Below are positions 28,502 to 37,212 of a DNA stretch of 62,693 nt, one piece after another (the stretch's first letter is position 1; each line of letters starts with the position of its first letter). Both the position numbers and the translations under genes were made by a program. Source of the DNA: Rhodoglobus sp. Its GTDB lineage: Bacteria; Actinomycetota; Actinomycetes; Actinomycetales; Microbacteriaceae. Under the pieces are notes generated by a model, which saw only the letters and a program-made list of their open reading frames with translations, was not told the DNA's origin and made no database searches. The DNA is taken from positions 1 to 62,693 of the forward strand of contig JAODAQ010000033.1 of NCBI GenBank assembly GCA_025463515.1, written 5' to 3'.

Positions 28502-29623
28502 GTGACTGACATCGAGATCGGCCGTGCCAAGCGTGCCCGCCGCGTGTACGCCTTCGACGACATCGCGATAGTTCCGAGCAGGCGCACGCGCGATCCGCAG
28601 GATGTCTCGGTCAGCTGGACCATCGACGCGTACACCTTCGACATCCCGGTGCTCGCCGCCCCCATGGACTCGGTCGTCAGCCCCACGACGGCCATCGCCA
28701 TGGGCCAGCTCGGCGGGCTGGGCGTGCTCGACCTCGAGGGCGTCTGGACGCGCTATGAGGACCCGGAGCCGCTGCTCGACGAGATCCGCTCCCTGCCCGT
28801 GGGCAGCGCGACCCGGCGCATGCAGGAGATCTACTCCGAGCCGATCAAGCCCGAGCTCGTGGCCTCGCGCCTCGCCGAGATCCGCGCAGCGGGCGTGCCC
28901 GTCGCCGGCGCACTCAGCCCGCAGCGCACGCAGGAGCTCTACAAGACCGTCGTCGACGCCGGTGTCGACCTCTTCGTCATCCGCGGCACGACGGTCAGCG
29001 CCGAGCACGTCTCCAAGACCGTCGAGCCCCTCAACCTCAAGAAGTTCATCTACGAGCTTGACGTCCCCGTGATCGTGGGCGGCGCCGCCACGTACACGTC
29101 GGCACTGCACCTCATGCGCACCGGGGCGGCGGGCGTGCTCGTCGGCTTCGGCGGCGGTGCGGCATCCACCACCCGTGCCACGCTCGGCATCCACGCGCCC
29201 ATGGCGACCGCCGTTGCGGATGTCGCGGGCGCGCGCCGGGACTACATGGACGAGTCCGGCGGCCGCTACGTGCACGTCATCGCAGACGGCGGCCTCGGGA
29301 CATCCGGCGACATCGTCAAGGCGATCTCGGTCGGCGCGGACGCCGTCATGCTGGGCAGCACGCTGGCACGGGCGACGGATGCCCCGGGCGGCGGCTGGCA
29401 CTGGGGGGCCGAGGCCCACCACTCCGAGCTGCCGCGGGGAAACCGCGTCGAGGTGGGATCACTCGCGCCGCTCAAGGAGATCCTCTTCGGCCCCTCGACC
29501 GTGGCAGACGGCCGCGTGAACCTCATCGGTGCACTGCGCCGGTCGATGGCGACGACGGGCTACTCCGACCTCAAGGAGTTCCAGCGCGTCGAGGTCGTCG
29601 TCGCGCCGTACAACGCCGGCTAG
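28502..29623 (+). CDS. guaB3: GuaB3 family IMP dehydrogenase-related protein
   Basis: 373 residues with the IMPDH/GMP reductase barrel but no CBS domains: IVPSRRTRDPQDV, PVLAAPMDSVVS, and the phosphate site VIADGGLGTSGDIVKAISVGADAVMLGS. The catalytic loop, which carries an essential Cys in true IMPDH, reads GFGGGAASTTRATLG with Ser at or near the Cys position. From memory other actinobacterial GuaB3 proteins have His there, so normal IMPDH chemistry is unlikely. A GMP reductase or regulatory role has been suggested for the family. guaA lies 3.6 kb downstream. The GTG start is leaderless. Confidence 0.88.
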   Translation: MTDIEIGRAKRARRVYAFDDIAIVPSRRTRDPQDVSVSWTIDAYTFDIPVLAAPMDSVVSPTTAIAMGQLGGLGVLDLEGVWTRYEDPEPLLDEIRSLPVGSATRRMQEIYSEPIKPELVASRLAEIRAAGVPVAGALSPQRTQELYKTVVDAGVDLFVIRGTTVSAEHVSKTVEPLNLKKFIYELDVPVIVGGAATYTSALHLMRTGAAGVLVGFGGGAASTTRATLGIHAPMATAVADVAGARRDYMDESGGRYVHVIADGGLGTSGDIVKAISVGADAVMLGSTLARATDAPGGGWHWGAEAHHSELPRGNRVEVGSLAPLKEILFGPSTVADGRVNLIGALRRSMATTGYSDLKEFQRVEVVVAPYNAG

Positions 29624-29646
29624 CACGGCAACGCCGGCGAGAAGAG

Positions 29647-29985
29647 CTAGAGCGTCAGCACCGCGGTCGCGACGAGCGAGGCCGCGGTGAGGAATCCGAA
29701 CACGCTGCCGATCACGATGCCCGCGATCGCCCAGCCGCGACGGCGCTGGCCGCCGCCGGCGGTCTCGCGCAGGCCGATGACGCCGGAGCGGATCGCGGCG
29801 GCCGCGAGGCCCCCGACGATGAGGAACTTGGACGCGTCGAGCAGCAGGGCGGTCTGCGAGGCGTCGGAGAGGAAGAGGAGCACGGCGATCGACGCGGTGG
29901 CCAGGAGCGTGTTCGCGACGATCACGAACGCGCCATAACGAAGGCTGCGGGTAGATGCGACGCTCGTCGGGTTAGCGAGAGTCAT
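29647..29985 (-). CDS. Small membrane protein, unknown function
   Basis: 112 residues with three predicted membrane segments (FVIVANTLLATASIAVLLFL, FLIVGGLAAAAI and a C-terminal GIVIGSVFGFLTAASLVATA). I do not recognise the family. The start at 29985 (MTLANPTSVAS) is preferred because TAGTAT lies 7 nt upstream; an ATG at 29994 falls inside that box. It converges with guaB3 and diverges from the K+/H+ antiporter operon. Confidence 0.65.
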   Translation of the reverse strand: MTLANPTSVASTRSLRYGAFVIVANTLLATASIAVLLFLSDASQTALLLDASKFLIVGGLAAAAIRSGVIGLRETAGGGQRRRGWAIAGIVIGSVFGFLTAASLVATAVLTL

Positions 29986-30071
29986 GACCCCCATACTAGG
30001 GACCCCCGTTCGGGGTGCACCAGTGCCCGTTCGCCTGCGGCGCACGGCCAGCAGTCTGCGGGGCCCGCGCT

Positions 30072-30077
30072 TACACT
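30072..30077 (+). promoter_or_regulatory. -10 box of leaderless antiporter-operon promoter
   Basis: TACACT, then 6 nt, then the ATG at 30084. Confidence 0.6.
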
Positions 30078-30083
30078 TGACCC

Positions 30084-30611
30084 ATGGTCGATGTGAGGCG
30101 TGTCAAGCTCCCCGGAGTCGGTGTGCTGCACACCTTCGTGACGGATGACGGCGGCAAGGTGGGCGTTATCACCCATCGATCCGGCCACAGCGACCTCATC
30201 ACCTTCGCCGACGCCGAGGGCGCCTCCGAGAAGAGCAAGGTCTCGCTGCGACTCGACGAGGACGAGGCCCACACCCTCGCGGAGCTGCTCGGCGGCACCC
30301 GCATCACGGAGTCCCTCTCCAGCCTCGAGACCATTCCCGGCCTCTCGATCGACTGGTTCCCGGTGGGCTACGAGGACCACATCGCCGGCAAGAAGCTCGG
30401 CGAGCTCGCGGGCCGCGGCATCGTCGGGCTCACCGTCGTCGCGGTCGTGCGCGGCGAGTCCGCGAATCCCGCCCCCGCCGACGACTTCACCGTGTTCCCC
30501 GGCGACACCCTCGTCGTGGCCGGCTCGCCGGAGAAGGTCGCCAAGGCCTTCAACTTCTACCGCACGGGAGAGATGCACAAGGCGCCCGTCGACGCACCCC
30601 CAGGCGGCTAG
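30084..30611 (+). CDS. K+/H+ antiporter regulatory subunit (KhtT-like, TrkA-C domain)
   Basis: 175 residues. The N-terminal part (RVKLPGVGVLHTFVTDDG) matches the regulatory subunit of CPA2 antiporters. The C-terminal TrkA-C domain (IDWFPVGYEDHIAGKKLGEL ... FPGDTLVVAGSPEKV) binds nucleotides in relatives and gates ion flow. The antiporter gene starts 3 bp after the stop, so the two form a KhtTU-like pair for K+ efflux or pH control. Leaderless start. Confidence 0.85.
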   Translation: MVDVRRVKLPGVGVLHTFVTDDGGKVGVITHRSGHSDLITFADAEGASEKSKVSLRLDEDEAHTLAELLGGTRITESLSSLETIPGLSIDWFPVGYEDHIAGKKLGELAGRGIVGLTVVAVVRGESANPAPADDFTVFPGDTLVVAGSPEKVAKAFNFYRTGEMHKAPVDAPPGG

Positions 30612-30614
30612 GCA

Positions 30615-32006
30615 GTGCACGTCGCCGATGACCTCCTGATCCTGGGCGTCCTCCTCGTCATCGCGTACGCCCTTGGCAGGCTCGGCAAGCTCATCGGCCT
30701 GCCCGCCATCCCGATCTACATGATCGTGGGGCTCCTCGCGAGCCCGCACACGACCCTGTTCCCGATCAACTTCGAGGCCGCGGACGTCGAGCTCATCGCG
30801 GTGGTCGGCCTCATCATGCTGCTCTTCAGCCTCGGGCTGGAGTTCGACCAGGACGAGTTCTACGGCAACGCCGGCAAGCTGTTCATCTCGGGCGGCACCC
30901 GCCTCGTGATCAACCTCGGCGTCGGCTTCGCGCTCGGCATGTGGATCGGGTGGGGCACGCGCGAGGCCCTCATCATCGCGGGCATGACGGCTGCGTCATC
31001 CAGCGCCATCATCACCAAGCTCCTCATCGAGCTGCGCCGCCTCGCCAACCGCGAGACCCCCACGATCCTGGGCATCATGGTGCTCGAGGACGTCTTCATC
31101 GCGATCTACCTCGCGATCGTGGGCGTCGTGCTCTCCGACACCACGGATGTCTGGGGCATCGTCGCGCAGCTGGCGATCTCGTTCGCGTTCCTGATCGCGA
31201 TGTTCGCCCTCGCGCGCTGGGGCGGACGGCTGGTCTCGCGCCTCGTCCAGACCAAGGACGACGAACTCTTCACCATCCTGTTCTTCGGGCTGGCGGTCGC
31301 GTTCGGCGGCATCGGCGAGAAGCTCGGCGTCTCCGACGCGATCGGCGCCTTCCTCATCGGCCTCGTGCTCGGCGCCTCGCGCTACAAGAACCGCATCGAG
31401 CAGTTCGCCCTGCCGCTGCGTGACGTCTTCGGCGCGTTCTTCTTCCTCAACTTCGGCCTCGCGCTCGACATCTCGACGTTCGGCGGCGTGGTGTGGCCGG
31501 TCGTGGTCGCGGTCATCCTCACCCTCGTGGTCAACACCCTCGGCGGCCAGCTCATCGCGTGGCAGAACAAGCTCACCCAGGCCGAGGGGCTCAACGCGAG
31601 CGCGATGCTGCAGAACCGCGGCGAGTTCGCCCTGATCCTCGCGACCCTCGCGGTGGGCGCGGGCCTCGACTCGCGCCTCACCCCGTTCGCCGGCCTCTAC
31701 GTGCTCTCGATGGCGATCGTCGGCCCGATCCTGGCCGTCAACTCAGAGAAGATCGGGCGCGTCGTGTTCCGCTTGCGGCGCGCCAAGGCCGCAGACTCCG
31801 AGCGCGACCTGCGCGGTGCCGGCTCGATCAGCGCCGAGGAGATCGCCCTCGTCGAGGCGGCGATGAGCGGTGAGGATGTGCCGGAGTCCTCGATCCCCGA
31901 CGACATCGTCGAGCAGTATCCGACCGGGCCCGTCGACCCGGTGGAGGAGCAGGCCGCGCAGCAGTCCGACGCGCGGGCAGAGCGCAAGAGAGATCCCGAA
32001 TATTGA
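30615..32006 (+). CDS. Cation:proton antiporter (CPA2, KefB/KhtU-like)
   Basis: 463 residues with about 12 membrane helices of the Na+/H+ exchanger fold, for example LIAVVGLIMLLFSLGLEFD, ASSSAIITKLLIEL and a helix pair near GAFLIGLVLGASRY, then a polar C-terminal tail of about 70 residues. The preceding gene encodes its TrkA-C regulator, so K+/H+ or NH4+/H+ exchange is likely. The GTG start at 30615 follows closely and is probably coupled. The stop overlaps the SURF1 start (TTGA). Confidence 0.88.
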   Translation: MHVADDLLILGVLLVIAYALGRLGKLIGLPAIPIYMIVGLLASPHTTLFPINFEAADVELIAVVGLIMLLFSLGLEFDQDEFYGNAGKLFISGGTRLVINLGVGFALGMWIGWGTREALIIAGMTAASSSAIITKLLIELRRLANRETPTILGIMVLEDVFIAIYLAIVGVVLSDTTDVWGIVAQLAISFAFLIAMFALARWGGRLVSRLVQTKDDELFTILFFGLAVAFGGIGEKLGVSDAIGAFLIGLVLGASRYKNRIEQFALPLRDVFGAFFFLNFGLALDISTFGGVVWPVVVAVILTLVVNTLGGQLIAWQNKLTQAEGLNASAMLQNRGEFALILATLAVGAGLDSRLTPFAGLYVLSMAIVGPILAVNSEKIGRVVFRLRRAKAADSERDLRGAGSISAEEIALVEAAMSGEDVPESSIPDDIVEQYPTGPVDPVEEQAAQQSDARAERKRDPEY

Positions 32007-32758
32007 GCACCTCAGTCTGGGCCGTCGCGAGGCGGCCGCGGTGGATCGCCGCCCTCATCCTCGCGCTCGCGATCGCTGCCGGGTTCGCCGCGCTCGGCCA
32101 GTGGCAGATCGCGCGCAGCTTCGAGAATGCCGCGCCGCGTGAGGAGCAGACCGAGGTAGTGGTGCCGCTCGACACGATCTCGCAGCCGCAGCATCCGGTG
32201 CCCGACTCTGCAACCGGGCAGCTCGTGACGGTCCCCGCACAGTTCGTCGCGGGCGACTACGAGGTGCTCTCCGACCGCATCAACCATTCGGGCCCCGGCT
32301 TCTGGGTGGTCGGGCACGCGCTCACCCCCGGCGGCGCGAGCCTTGCCGTAGCGCTCGGCTGGGCAGCGACACCGGATGCCGCGGCCGACGCGATTCGCGC
32401 GCTCGACGACTCCGCCCCCGACGGGGCCCTCACCGGCCGGTACCTCCCCACGGAGTCCCCGCAGGAGAGCGACTTCGAGAAGGGCATCCGCAGCTCGATG
32501 GCGGTTCCCGAGCTGATCAACCTCTGGGCGACGCCGCCCGAGGGCGTGTACGGCGGCTACCTGATCGCCGATGCGGCGCCCGCGGGCCTCGAGCTCATCG
32601 ACGCGCCGGCGCCCATCACCGACGTCTCCCTCAACCTGCTCAACATCTTCTACGCGGTGGAGTGGGTGATCTTCGCGGGCTTCGCGATCTTCCTCTGGTA
32701 CCGCCTGGTGAAGGACGCCTGGGAGGAAGAGAACGCTGAGGAGCCGACCGTAGAATAG
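32003..32758 (+). CDS. SURF1-family cytochrome oxidase biogenesis protein
   Basis: 251 residues with one helix near each end (about 14-32 and 213-233) around an outer domain, the SURF1 layout. Family markers are GFAALGQWQIARS at the first helix and GPGFWVVGHALTPGGASLAVALGW in the middle. It helps insert heme into cytochrome c oxidase. TTG start overlaps the antiporter stop. Its own stop codon (TAG, 32756-32758) overlaps the -10 of the next gene. Confidence 0.85.
   Translation: MSTSVWAVARRPRWIAALILALAIAAGFAALGQWQIARSFENAAPREEQTEVVVPLDTISQPQHPVPDSATGQLVTVPAQFVAGDYEVLSDRINHSGPGFWVVGHALTPGGASLAVALGWAATPDAAADAIRALDDSAPDGALTGRYLPTESPQESDFEKGIRSSMAVPELINLWATPPEGVYGGYLIADAAPAGLELIDAPAPITDVSLNLLNIFYAVEWVIFAGFAIFLWYRLVKDAWEEENAEEPTVE
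32751..32756 (+). promoter_or_regulatory. -10 box of leaderless DUF3817-guaA promoter
   Basis: TAGAAT overlaps the end of the SURF1 coding region and is followed by 6 nt and the ATG at 32763. Confidence 0.65.
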
Positions 32759-32762
32759 AGGC

Positions 32763-33197
32763 ATGCCCATCGGACCCCGGCCCCAAGACGTCTCCCGGAT
32801 CCGAACGGCGGTCAAGGTCTACAAGGTCTCGTCGATCATCACCGGCACCTTCCTCCTGCTGCTCGTGCTCATGATGGTGCTGCGCTACATCATCGGCGTC
32901 GACATCGAGCTCAACCCGGTCTACGGCCTGCAGCTCACGCCGAAGGAGCTCATCACCGGCGTCAACGTCTCCACGCTCATCCTCATCGTGCACGGCTGGA
33001 TGTACGTGCTGTACCTCGGCACCGACTTCGTGCTGTGGCGGAGCATCCGCTGGTCGTTCGGCACGTTTCTCTTCATCGCCCTCGGCGGTGTCATCCCGCT
33101 GCTCTCGTTCTTCCTCGAGCGCCGCGTTCCGCGCCAGGCGCTCGCCGCGATCGCCCACCTCGAGAAGACCGAGCACTCCGAAAGGGCCGCCGTATGA
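32763..33197 (+). CDS. DUF3817 membrane protein
   Basis: 144 residues with three membrane helices ([58 protein letters not shown]) and the HGW...Y pattern of DUF3817. The function is unknown. The family commonly lies just before guaA in Actinobacteria, as here with a 4-bp overlap. Confidence 0.82.
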   Translation: MPIGPRPQDVSRIRTAVKVYKVSSIITGTFLLLLVLMMVLRYIIGVDIELNPVYGLQLTPKELITGVNVSTLILIVHGWMYVLYLGTDFVLWRSIRWSFGTFLFIALGGVIPLLSFFLERRVPRQALAAIAHLEKTEHSERAAV

Positions 33198-34771
33198 CTT
33201 CTGACACTGAAGCCAACCCTGTCCTCGTCGTCGACTTCGGCGCGCAGTACGCCCAGCTGATCGCGCGCCGCGTGCGCGAGGCGAACGTGTACAGCGAGAT
33301 CGTGCCGCACACTATCACTGCCGCAGAGGTCGCGGCGAAGCATCCGGCGGGCATCGTCCTGAGCGGCGGGCCCTCGAGCGTCTACGAGGCGGGTTCGCCC
33401 ACTCTCGACCCCGGGATCCTCGAGCTCGGCATCCCCGTGCTCGGCATCTGCTACGGCTTCCAGGTCATGGCGCAACAGCTCGGCGGCGAGGTCGCCAAGA
33501 CCGGCGCCCGCGAGTACGGCGCCACGGATGTCACGCTCGCCCCCGGTGACTCGACCCTCCTCGGCGGCCAGCCCGCCGAGCAGACCACCTGGATGAGCCA
33601 CGGCGACTCGGTCTCCAAGGCCCCGGCCGGATTCACCGTGCTCGCGTCGAGCGGGTCCACTCCGGTCGCGGCCTTCGCCAGCGACGAGCGGAAGCTGTAC
33701 GGCGTGCAGTGGCACCCCGAGGTCAAGCACTCGGAGTTCGGCCAGCGCGTGCTCGAGAACTTCCTGCACACGGCGGCGGGCATCCCGGCCGACTGGAACA
33801 GCGCGAACGTCATCGACGAGCAGGTCGCGCGCATCCGCGCCCAGGTCGGCTCAGCGCGCGTGATCTGCGGCCTCTCGGGCGGCGTGGACTCCGCGGTCGC
33901 CGCGGCGATCGTGCACAAGGCCGTCGGCGACCAGCTCACCTGCATCTTCGTCGACCACGGCCTGCTGCGGCAGGACGAGCGCCGCCAGGTCGAGGAGGAC
34001 TACGTCGCCTCCACGGGCGTGCGGCTCGTCACGGTCGATGCCGTCGATCAGTTCCTGGATGCGCTCGCCGGCGTGACCGACCCGGAGCAGAAGCGCAAGA
34101 TCATCGGCCGCGAGTTCATCCGCTCGTTCGAGAACGCCGCCGAGGCGCTCGTGCTCGAGGCACAGGGCGGCGGCGAGTCGATCGACTTCCTCGTGCAGGG
34201 CACCCTCTACCCCGACGTCGTCGAGTCCGGCGGCGGAACCGGCACCGCGAACATCAAGAGCCACCACAACGTGGGCGGGCTGCCGGAAGACCTGCAGTTC
34301 AAGCTCGTCGAGCCGCTGCGCACCCTGTTCAAAGACGAGGTGCGCGCCATCGGCCGCGAGCTCGGGCTGCCGGAGGTCATCGTCTCGCGCCAGCCGTTTC
34401 CGGGGCCAGGCCTCGGCATCCGGATCGTGGGCGAGGTTACCCGTGAGCGCCTCGAGCTGCTCCGCAAGGCGGACGCGATCGTCCGTGCCGAGCTGACGGC
34501 GGCCGGGCAGGATGCCGCGATCTGGCAGTGCCCCGTCGTGCTCCTGGCCGACGTGCGCAGCGTGGGCGTGCAGGGCGATGGGCGCACCTACGGGCATCCC
34601 ATCGTGCTCCGCCCGGTCTCGTCTGAGGACGCGATGACCGCCGACTGGACGCGCGTGCCCTACGAGGTGCTCGCGAAGATCTCGAACCGCATCACCAACG
34701 AGGTGCCCGGGGTGAACCGCGTGGTGCTCGACGTCACGTCGAAGCCGCCGGGAACCATCGAGTGGGAGTAG
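33194..34771 (+). CDS. guaA: GMP synthase (glutamine-hydrolysing)
   Basis: Converts XMP to GMP. 525 residues, the normal length: class I amidotransferase domain with the nucleophile in [16 protein letters not shown] and His/Glu in [13 protein letters not shown] pyrophosphatase P-loop [16 protein letters not shown], and the C-terminal dimerisation domain with [12 protein letters not shown] and [15 protein letters not shown] overlaps the DUF3817 stop. Confidence 0.96.
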   Translation: MTSDTEANPVLVVDFGAQYAQLIARRVREANVYSEIVPHTITAAEVAAKHPAGIVLSGGPSSVYEAGSPTLDPGILELGIPVLGICYGFQVMAQQLGGEVAKTGAREYGATDVTLAPGDSTLLGGQPAEQTTWMSHGDSVSKAPAGFTVLASSGSTPVAAFASDERKLYGVQWHPEVKHSEFGQRVLENFLHTAAGIPADWNSANVIDEQVARIRAQVGSARVICGLSGGVDSAVAAAIVHKAVGDQLTCIFVDHGLLRQDERRQVEEDYVASTGVRLVTVDAVDQFLDALAGVTDPEQKRKIIGREFIRSFENAAEALVLEAQGGGESIDFLVQGTLYPDVVESGGGTGTANIKSHHNVGGLPEDLQFKLVEPLRTLFKDEVRAIGRELGLPEVIVSRQPFPGPGLGIRIVGEVTRERLELLRKADAIVRAELTAAGQDAAIWQCPVVLLADVRSVGVQGDGRTYGHPIVLRPVSSEDAMTADWTRVPYEVLAKISNRITNEVPGVNRVVLDVTSKPPGTIEWE

Positions 34772-34778
34772 CGAAACC

Positions 34779-35159
34779 TCATCGGATGAGGTGAACCTCC
34801 ACCGACGGGATGGACAAGCGCGTCCAGCTGGAATCTGCGGTGACTGCCACCGCGCCCATCGCTGCGGCTAGTGCGACGCACGCGCGGTCTGCGAGCGAGA
34901 GTCCCGCGTGCCGCGTGAGGGGCCACAGCGCGGCTGACTCGGTTGCAAGAGCGTGGTCGAACGGCACGACGCCCATGGTCATCCCTCGCAGCAGCACTCC
35001 TACCTGGTCGGGGTCGCGGCCCGCCTGCGCAGCTTTCTGGAGCACCTCCGCGAAGTTGATGCTGAGGATGACCGAGCTCGAGAGTCGCGGCTCGACGTCC
35101 TCCGCTCCTTCCTCCTCGTAGACGTAGGCAAGCAGTGCCGAAGCGTCGAGGACGTACAC
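34779..35159 (-). CDS. vapC: PIN-domain toxin (VapC-like)
   Basis: 126-residue PIN nuclease, probably cutting RNA when freed from its antitoxin. The acidic site is visible: D5 in MYVLDASALLAY, E in INFAEVLQKA, D in GLSLADRACVALA and D in AVTADSSWTRL. The GTG start lies 2 bp after the antitoxin stop, so the order is antitoxin then toxin as expected for vapBC. Confidence 0.85.
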   Translation of the reverse strand: MYVLDASALLAYVYEEEGAEDVEPRLSSSVILSINFAEVLQKAAQAGRDPDQVGVLLRGMTMGVVPFDHALATESAALWPLTRHAGLSLADRACVALAAAMGAVAVTADSSWTRLSIPSVEVHLIR

Positions 35160-35161
35160 GG

Positions 35162-35422
35162 CTACTCGAGCTCTCTGAGGAACTCCGCGCGCCGCTCCGC
35201 GATCAATTCCTCGGAAGCGAGGACCCCCGGCGACCTCGGAGCGTCGGCGAACAGCGCTTGAAGCTCCCTGGCAGCGGACGTCGGAGTAGAGAGGGTCACC
35301 GAATCGCCGTCGAGTACGAGGTTGAGGGTGGAGCCGGCCTCAAGGCTCAAGTGCTTTCGGATCGAGGCCGGGATGACGATGCGGCCCTGCTGCCCTACGG
35401 TCACACGCTCGAGCAGTGTCAT
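35162..35422 (-). CDS. vapB: AbrB/SpoVT-type antitoxin (VapB-like)
   Basis: 86 residues with an N-terminal swapped-hairpin DNA-binding domain (RVTVGQQGRIVIPASIRKHL, then GSTLNLVLDGDSVTLS) and a C-terminal tail that should wrap the PIN toxin. The start ATG 35422 has TATTCT 6 nt upstream (leaderless). Such antitoxins repress their own operon; no clear palindromic operator was found beyond the -10. Confidence 0.85.
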   Translation of the reverse strand: MTLLERVTVGQQGRIVIPASIRKHLSLEAGSTLNLVLDGDSVTLSTPTSAARELQALFADAPRSPGVLASEELIAERRAEFLRELE

Positions 35423-35428
35423 CGTTCC

Positions 35429-35434
35429 AGAATA
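35429..35434 (-). promoter_or_regulatory. -10 box of leaderless vapBC promoter
   Basis: On the minus strand TATTCT, then 6 nt, then the vapB ATG. Confidence 0.55.
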
Positions 35435-35477
35435 TGCCACGATTCCACAACCTGCCACCGCGCGTCGTCGACAACGA

Positions 35478-35507
35478 CGAAAGGCCGCCCCGAGGGGCGG
35501 CCTTTCG
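35478..35507 (-). terminator. Terminator after the Bax-inhibitor gene
   Basis: CGAAAGGCCGCCCC, GA, GGGGCGGCCTTTCG: a 14-bp stem 13 bp downstream of the minus-strand stop, separating that gene from vapBC. Confidence 0.85.
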
Positions 35508-35520
35508 CGTGCAGTAGCGG

Positions 35521-36324
35521 CTAGCGGCGGGAGAGCGCCAGCATGCGCAGGATCTCGAGGTACAGCCAGATGACGGTGGCCATGATGCCGAAGGCGCCCG
35601 TCCAGCCGTACTTGCGGGGCGCCTTGTTGTTCACGCCGCGCTGGATGAAGTCGAAGTCGAGCACGAGCGAGTACGCGGCCATGATGACGACGAAGACGCC
35701 GAGGATGATGCCCAGCGGGATGCCCGCGATCGTCGCGCCGCGCAACCCGTAGGGGTCGGTCAGCACGCCGGTGGCGACGAGGATGAAGTTGACCAGCGAG
35801 AACGCGATGTAGCCGACGATCGCGATCAGGAAGATCTTCGTCGCGCGCTTGGAGGCGCGGATCTTGCCGCTCGCGAAGAGGGCCAGCGTGATGCCCACCA
35901 CGACCAGCGACGCGATGACGGCCTGGATGACGATGCCGCCGCCGAACGTCGACTCGTACCACCACGAGATGCCGCCGACGAAGACGCCCTCGACGGCCGC
36001 GTAGAGCAGGATGAGCGGAGCCGACGGCTCGCGCTTGAACGAGTTGACGAGGCCGAGTACGAGGCCGACGAGCGCCGCGCCGATCCACAGGAACGGGATG
36101 AGCGGGGCCGAGAGCCACCCGACGGCCGCGCCGACGAGCAGGAGCGCGAAGGCGCCGACCGTCTTGGCGAGGGTGTCCTCGACGGTCATGACCTCGCTCT
36201 CGGGAGCGGCCGGGCGGTTGTACAGCTCGTCGAGCTGCTGCGCCGACATGTTCTGGGCCGCGACGACGCCGCCCTGCGCATTGGTCGCGAACGCGGGGTT
36301 GCGGCTGAATGCGAATTTCGCCAT
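35521..36324 (-). CDS. Bax inhibitor-1/YccA family membrane protein
   Basis: 267 residues. A soluble N-terminus (MAKFAFSRNPAFATNAQGG) is followed by seven predicted membrane helices, including APLILLYAAVEGVFVGGISWWYE and AAYSLVLDFDFIQRGVNNKAPRKYGW with the aspartates that form the calcium-gate in relatives. It is the actinobacterial Bax1-I type. Role: probably a pH-sensitive ion leak or stress protein. A ribosome site (AAAGG) lies 8 nt before the ATG. Confidence 0.88.
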   Translation of the reverse strand: MAKFAFSRNPAFATNAQGGVVAAQNMSAQQLDELYNRPAAPESEVMTVEDTLAKTVGAFALLLVGAAVGWLSAPLIPFLWIGAALVGLVLGLVNSFKREPSAPLILLYAAVEGVFVGGISWWYESTFGGGIVIQAVIASLVVVGITLALFASGKIRASKRATKIFLIAIVGYIAFSLVNFILVATGVLTDPYGLRGATIAGIPLGIILGVFVVIMAAYSLVLDFDFIQRGVNNKAPRKYGWTGAFGIMATVIWLYLEILRMLALSRR

Positions 36325-36348
36325 GGGTTCTGCCTTTCGGTGGAAGTA

Positions 36349-36861
36349 CTACAAAACTACCGAAGAACGCTGGGCGTTGGCACTGGAAGCGAGCAACCTC
36401 GCCAACCAGGCCGAGGCGATGACCACGGCCATCGAGATGGCGATGGTGGCGAGCATCCCGGTGTACTCGGTGAAGAACTGCGGGACGATGAACCCGTTCG
36501 CGAGCGGGAACAGCACGGTGATGTAGCTGCGGGCCGGCCGATGGCGCACGAGCAGCCAGCAGAGGTAGGGCACGACGAAGGTCCACGCCGCCTCGGGGCC
36601 CGAGAGCAGGATCCAGAGCTGGCCCGTGGCAGGGATGACCGCGACCAGCCGCCGCCAGCCGGCCGCGGGCATGATCGACCAGCCGGTCGCGTGGGCTACT
36701 GTGCCGATCAGCAGCAGCGGCAGGGTCCAGGTGTTGGAGCCCTGCAGCTGGATGCCCCCGCCGATGATGAGCAGCATTCCCGCCGCGTACCGGTCGGCGT
36801 AGTGGCCCCAGCGCAGCGGCAGCGCGCGCGTCGGCTCGATCCAGCGTCGGTCATAGCCCAT
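36349..36861 (-). CDS. Membrane protein, unknown function
   Basis: 170 residues with about five membrane segments (AGMLLIIGGGIQL; LPLLLIGTVAHATGWSIMPA; WTFVVPYLCWLLV; ITVLFPLANGFIVPQF; TIAISMAVVIASAWLARLL). I do not recognise the family. Its start overlaps the end of the zinc-ribbon gene by 11 bp, so the two are co-translated. Confidence 0.72.
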   Translation of the reverse strand: MGYDRRWIEPTRALPLRWGHYADRYAAGMLLIIGGGIQLQGSNTWTLPLLLIGTVAHATGWSIMPAAGWRRLVAVIPATGQLWILLSGPEAAWTFVVPYLCWLLVRHRPARSYITVLFPLANGFIVPQFFTEYTGMLATIAISMAVVIASAWLARLLASSANAQRSSVVL

Positions 36862-37171
36862 TCGCGAACCTCAGGAAGAGGACGATCCCCACCGTGAGCC
36901 AGACGTAGCCGAGCACGGTCGCGACGATCGCGATGGTCCTGCCGCGCTCGCCCGTCTGCTTGATCTGGCGCAGCGCGATGTGGCCGAAGACGAACGCGGG
37001 TATCCCCCCGATGCACGCCAGGATGAGCGCGATGATCGCGATCGGGTTCACGCGGGGCAGGGCCTCAGCGGCGGCGTCGTCCACGGCCGTGGGTGTCACG
37101 GCCGTGCCGCAGTGGACGCAGAACCGCCACTCCGGGCGGAGCTCGCCGGAGCAGGTCGCGCAGGTGGCCAT
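36851..37171 (-). CDS. Zinc-ribbon DUF4190 membrane protein
   Basis: 106 residues. An N-terminal zinc ribbon (CATCSGELRPEWRFCVHCG, CX2C...CX2C) and two membrane helices separated by FGHIALRQIKQTGERG, the DUF4190 signature. Function unknown. TAGCAT lies 6 nt before the ATG. It diverges from the glycerophosphodiesterase gene with only 41 bp between starts. Confidence 0.8.
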   Translation of the reverse strand: MATCATCSGELRPEWRFCVHCGTAVTPTAVDDAAAEALPRVNPIAIIALILACIGGIPAFVFGHIALRQIKQTGERGRTIAIVATVLGYVWLTVGIVLFLRFANGL

Positions 37172-37177
37172 GATCGA

Positions 37178-37183
37178 ATGCTA
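37178..37183 (-). promoter_or_regulatory. -10 box of leaderless promoter for the zinc-ribbon gene
   Basis: On the minus strand TAGCAT, then 6 nt, then ATG. It lies back to back with the 37201 box on the other strand. Confidence 0.55.
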
Positions 37184-37200
37184 GTGGCGCGACGACCGCC

Positions 37201-37206
37201 TAGCCT
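37201..37206 (+). promoter_or_regulatory. -10 box of leaderless glycerophosphodiesterase promoter
   Basis: TAGCCT, then 6 nt, then GTG 37213. Confidence 0.55.
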
Positions 37207-37212
37207 TGAGGC

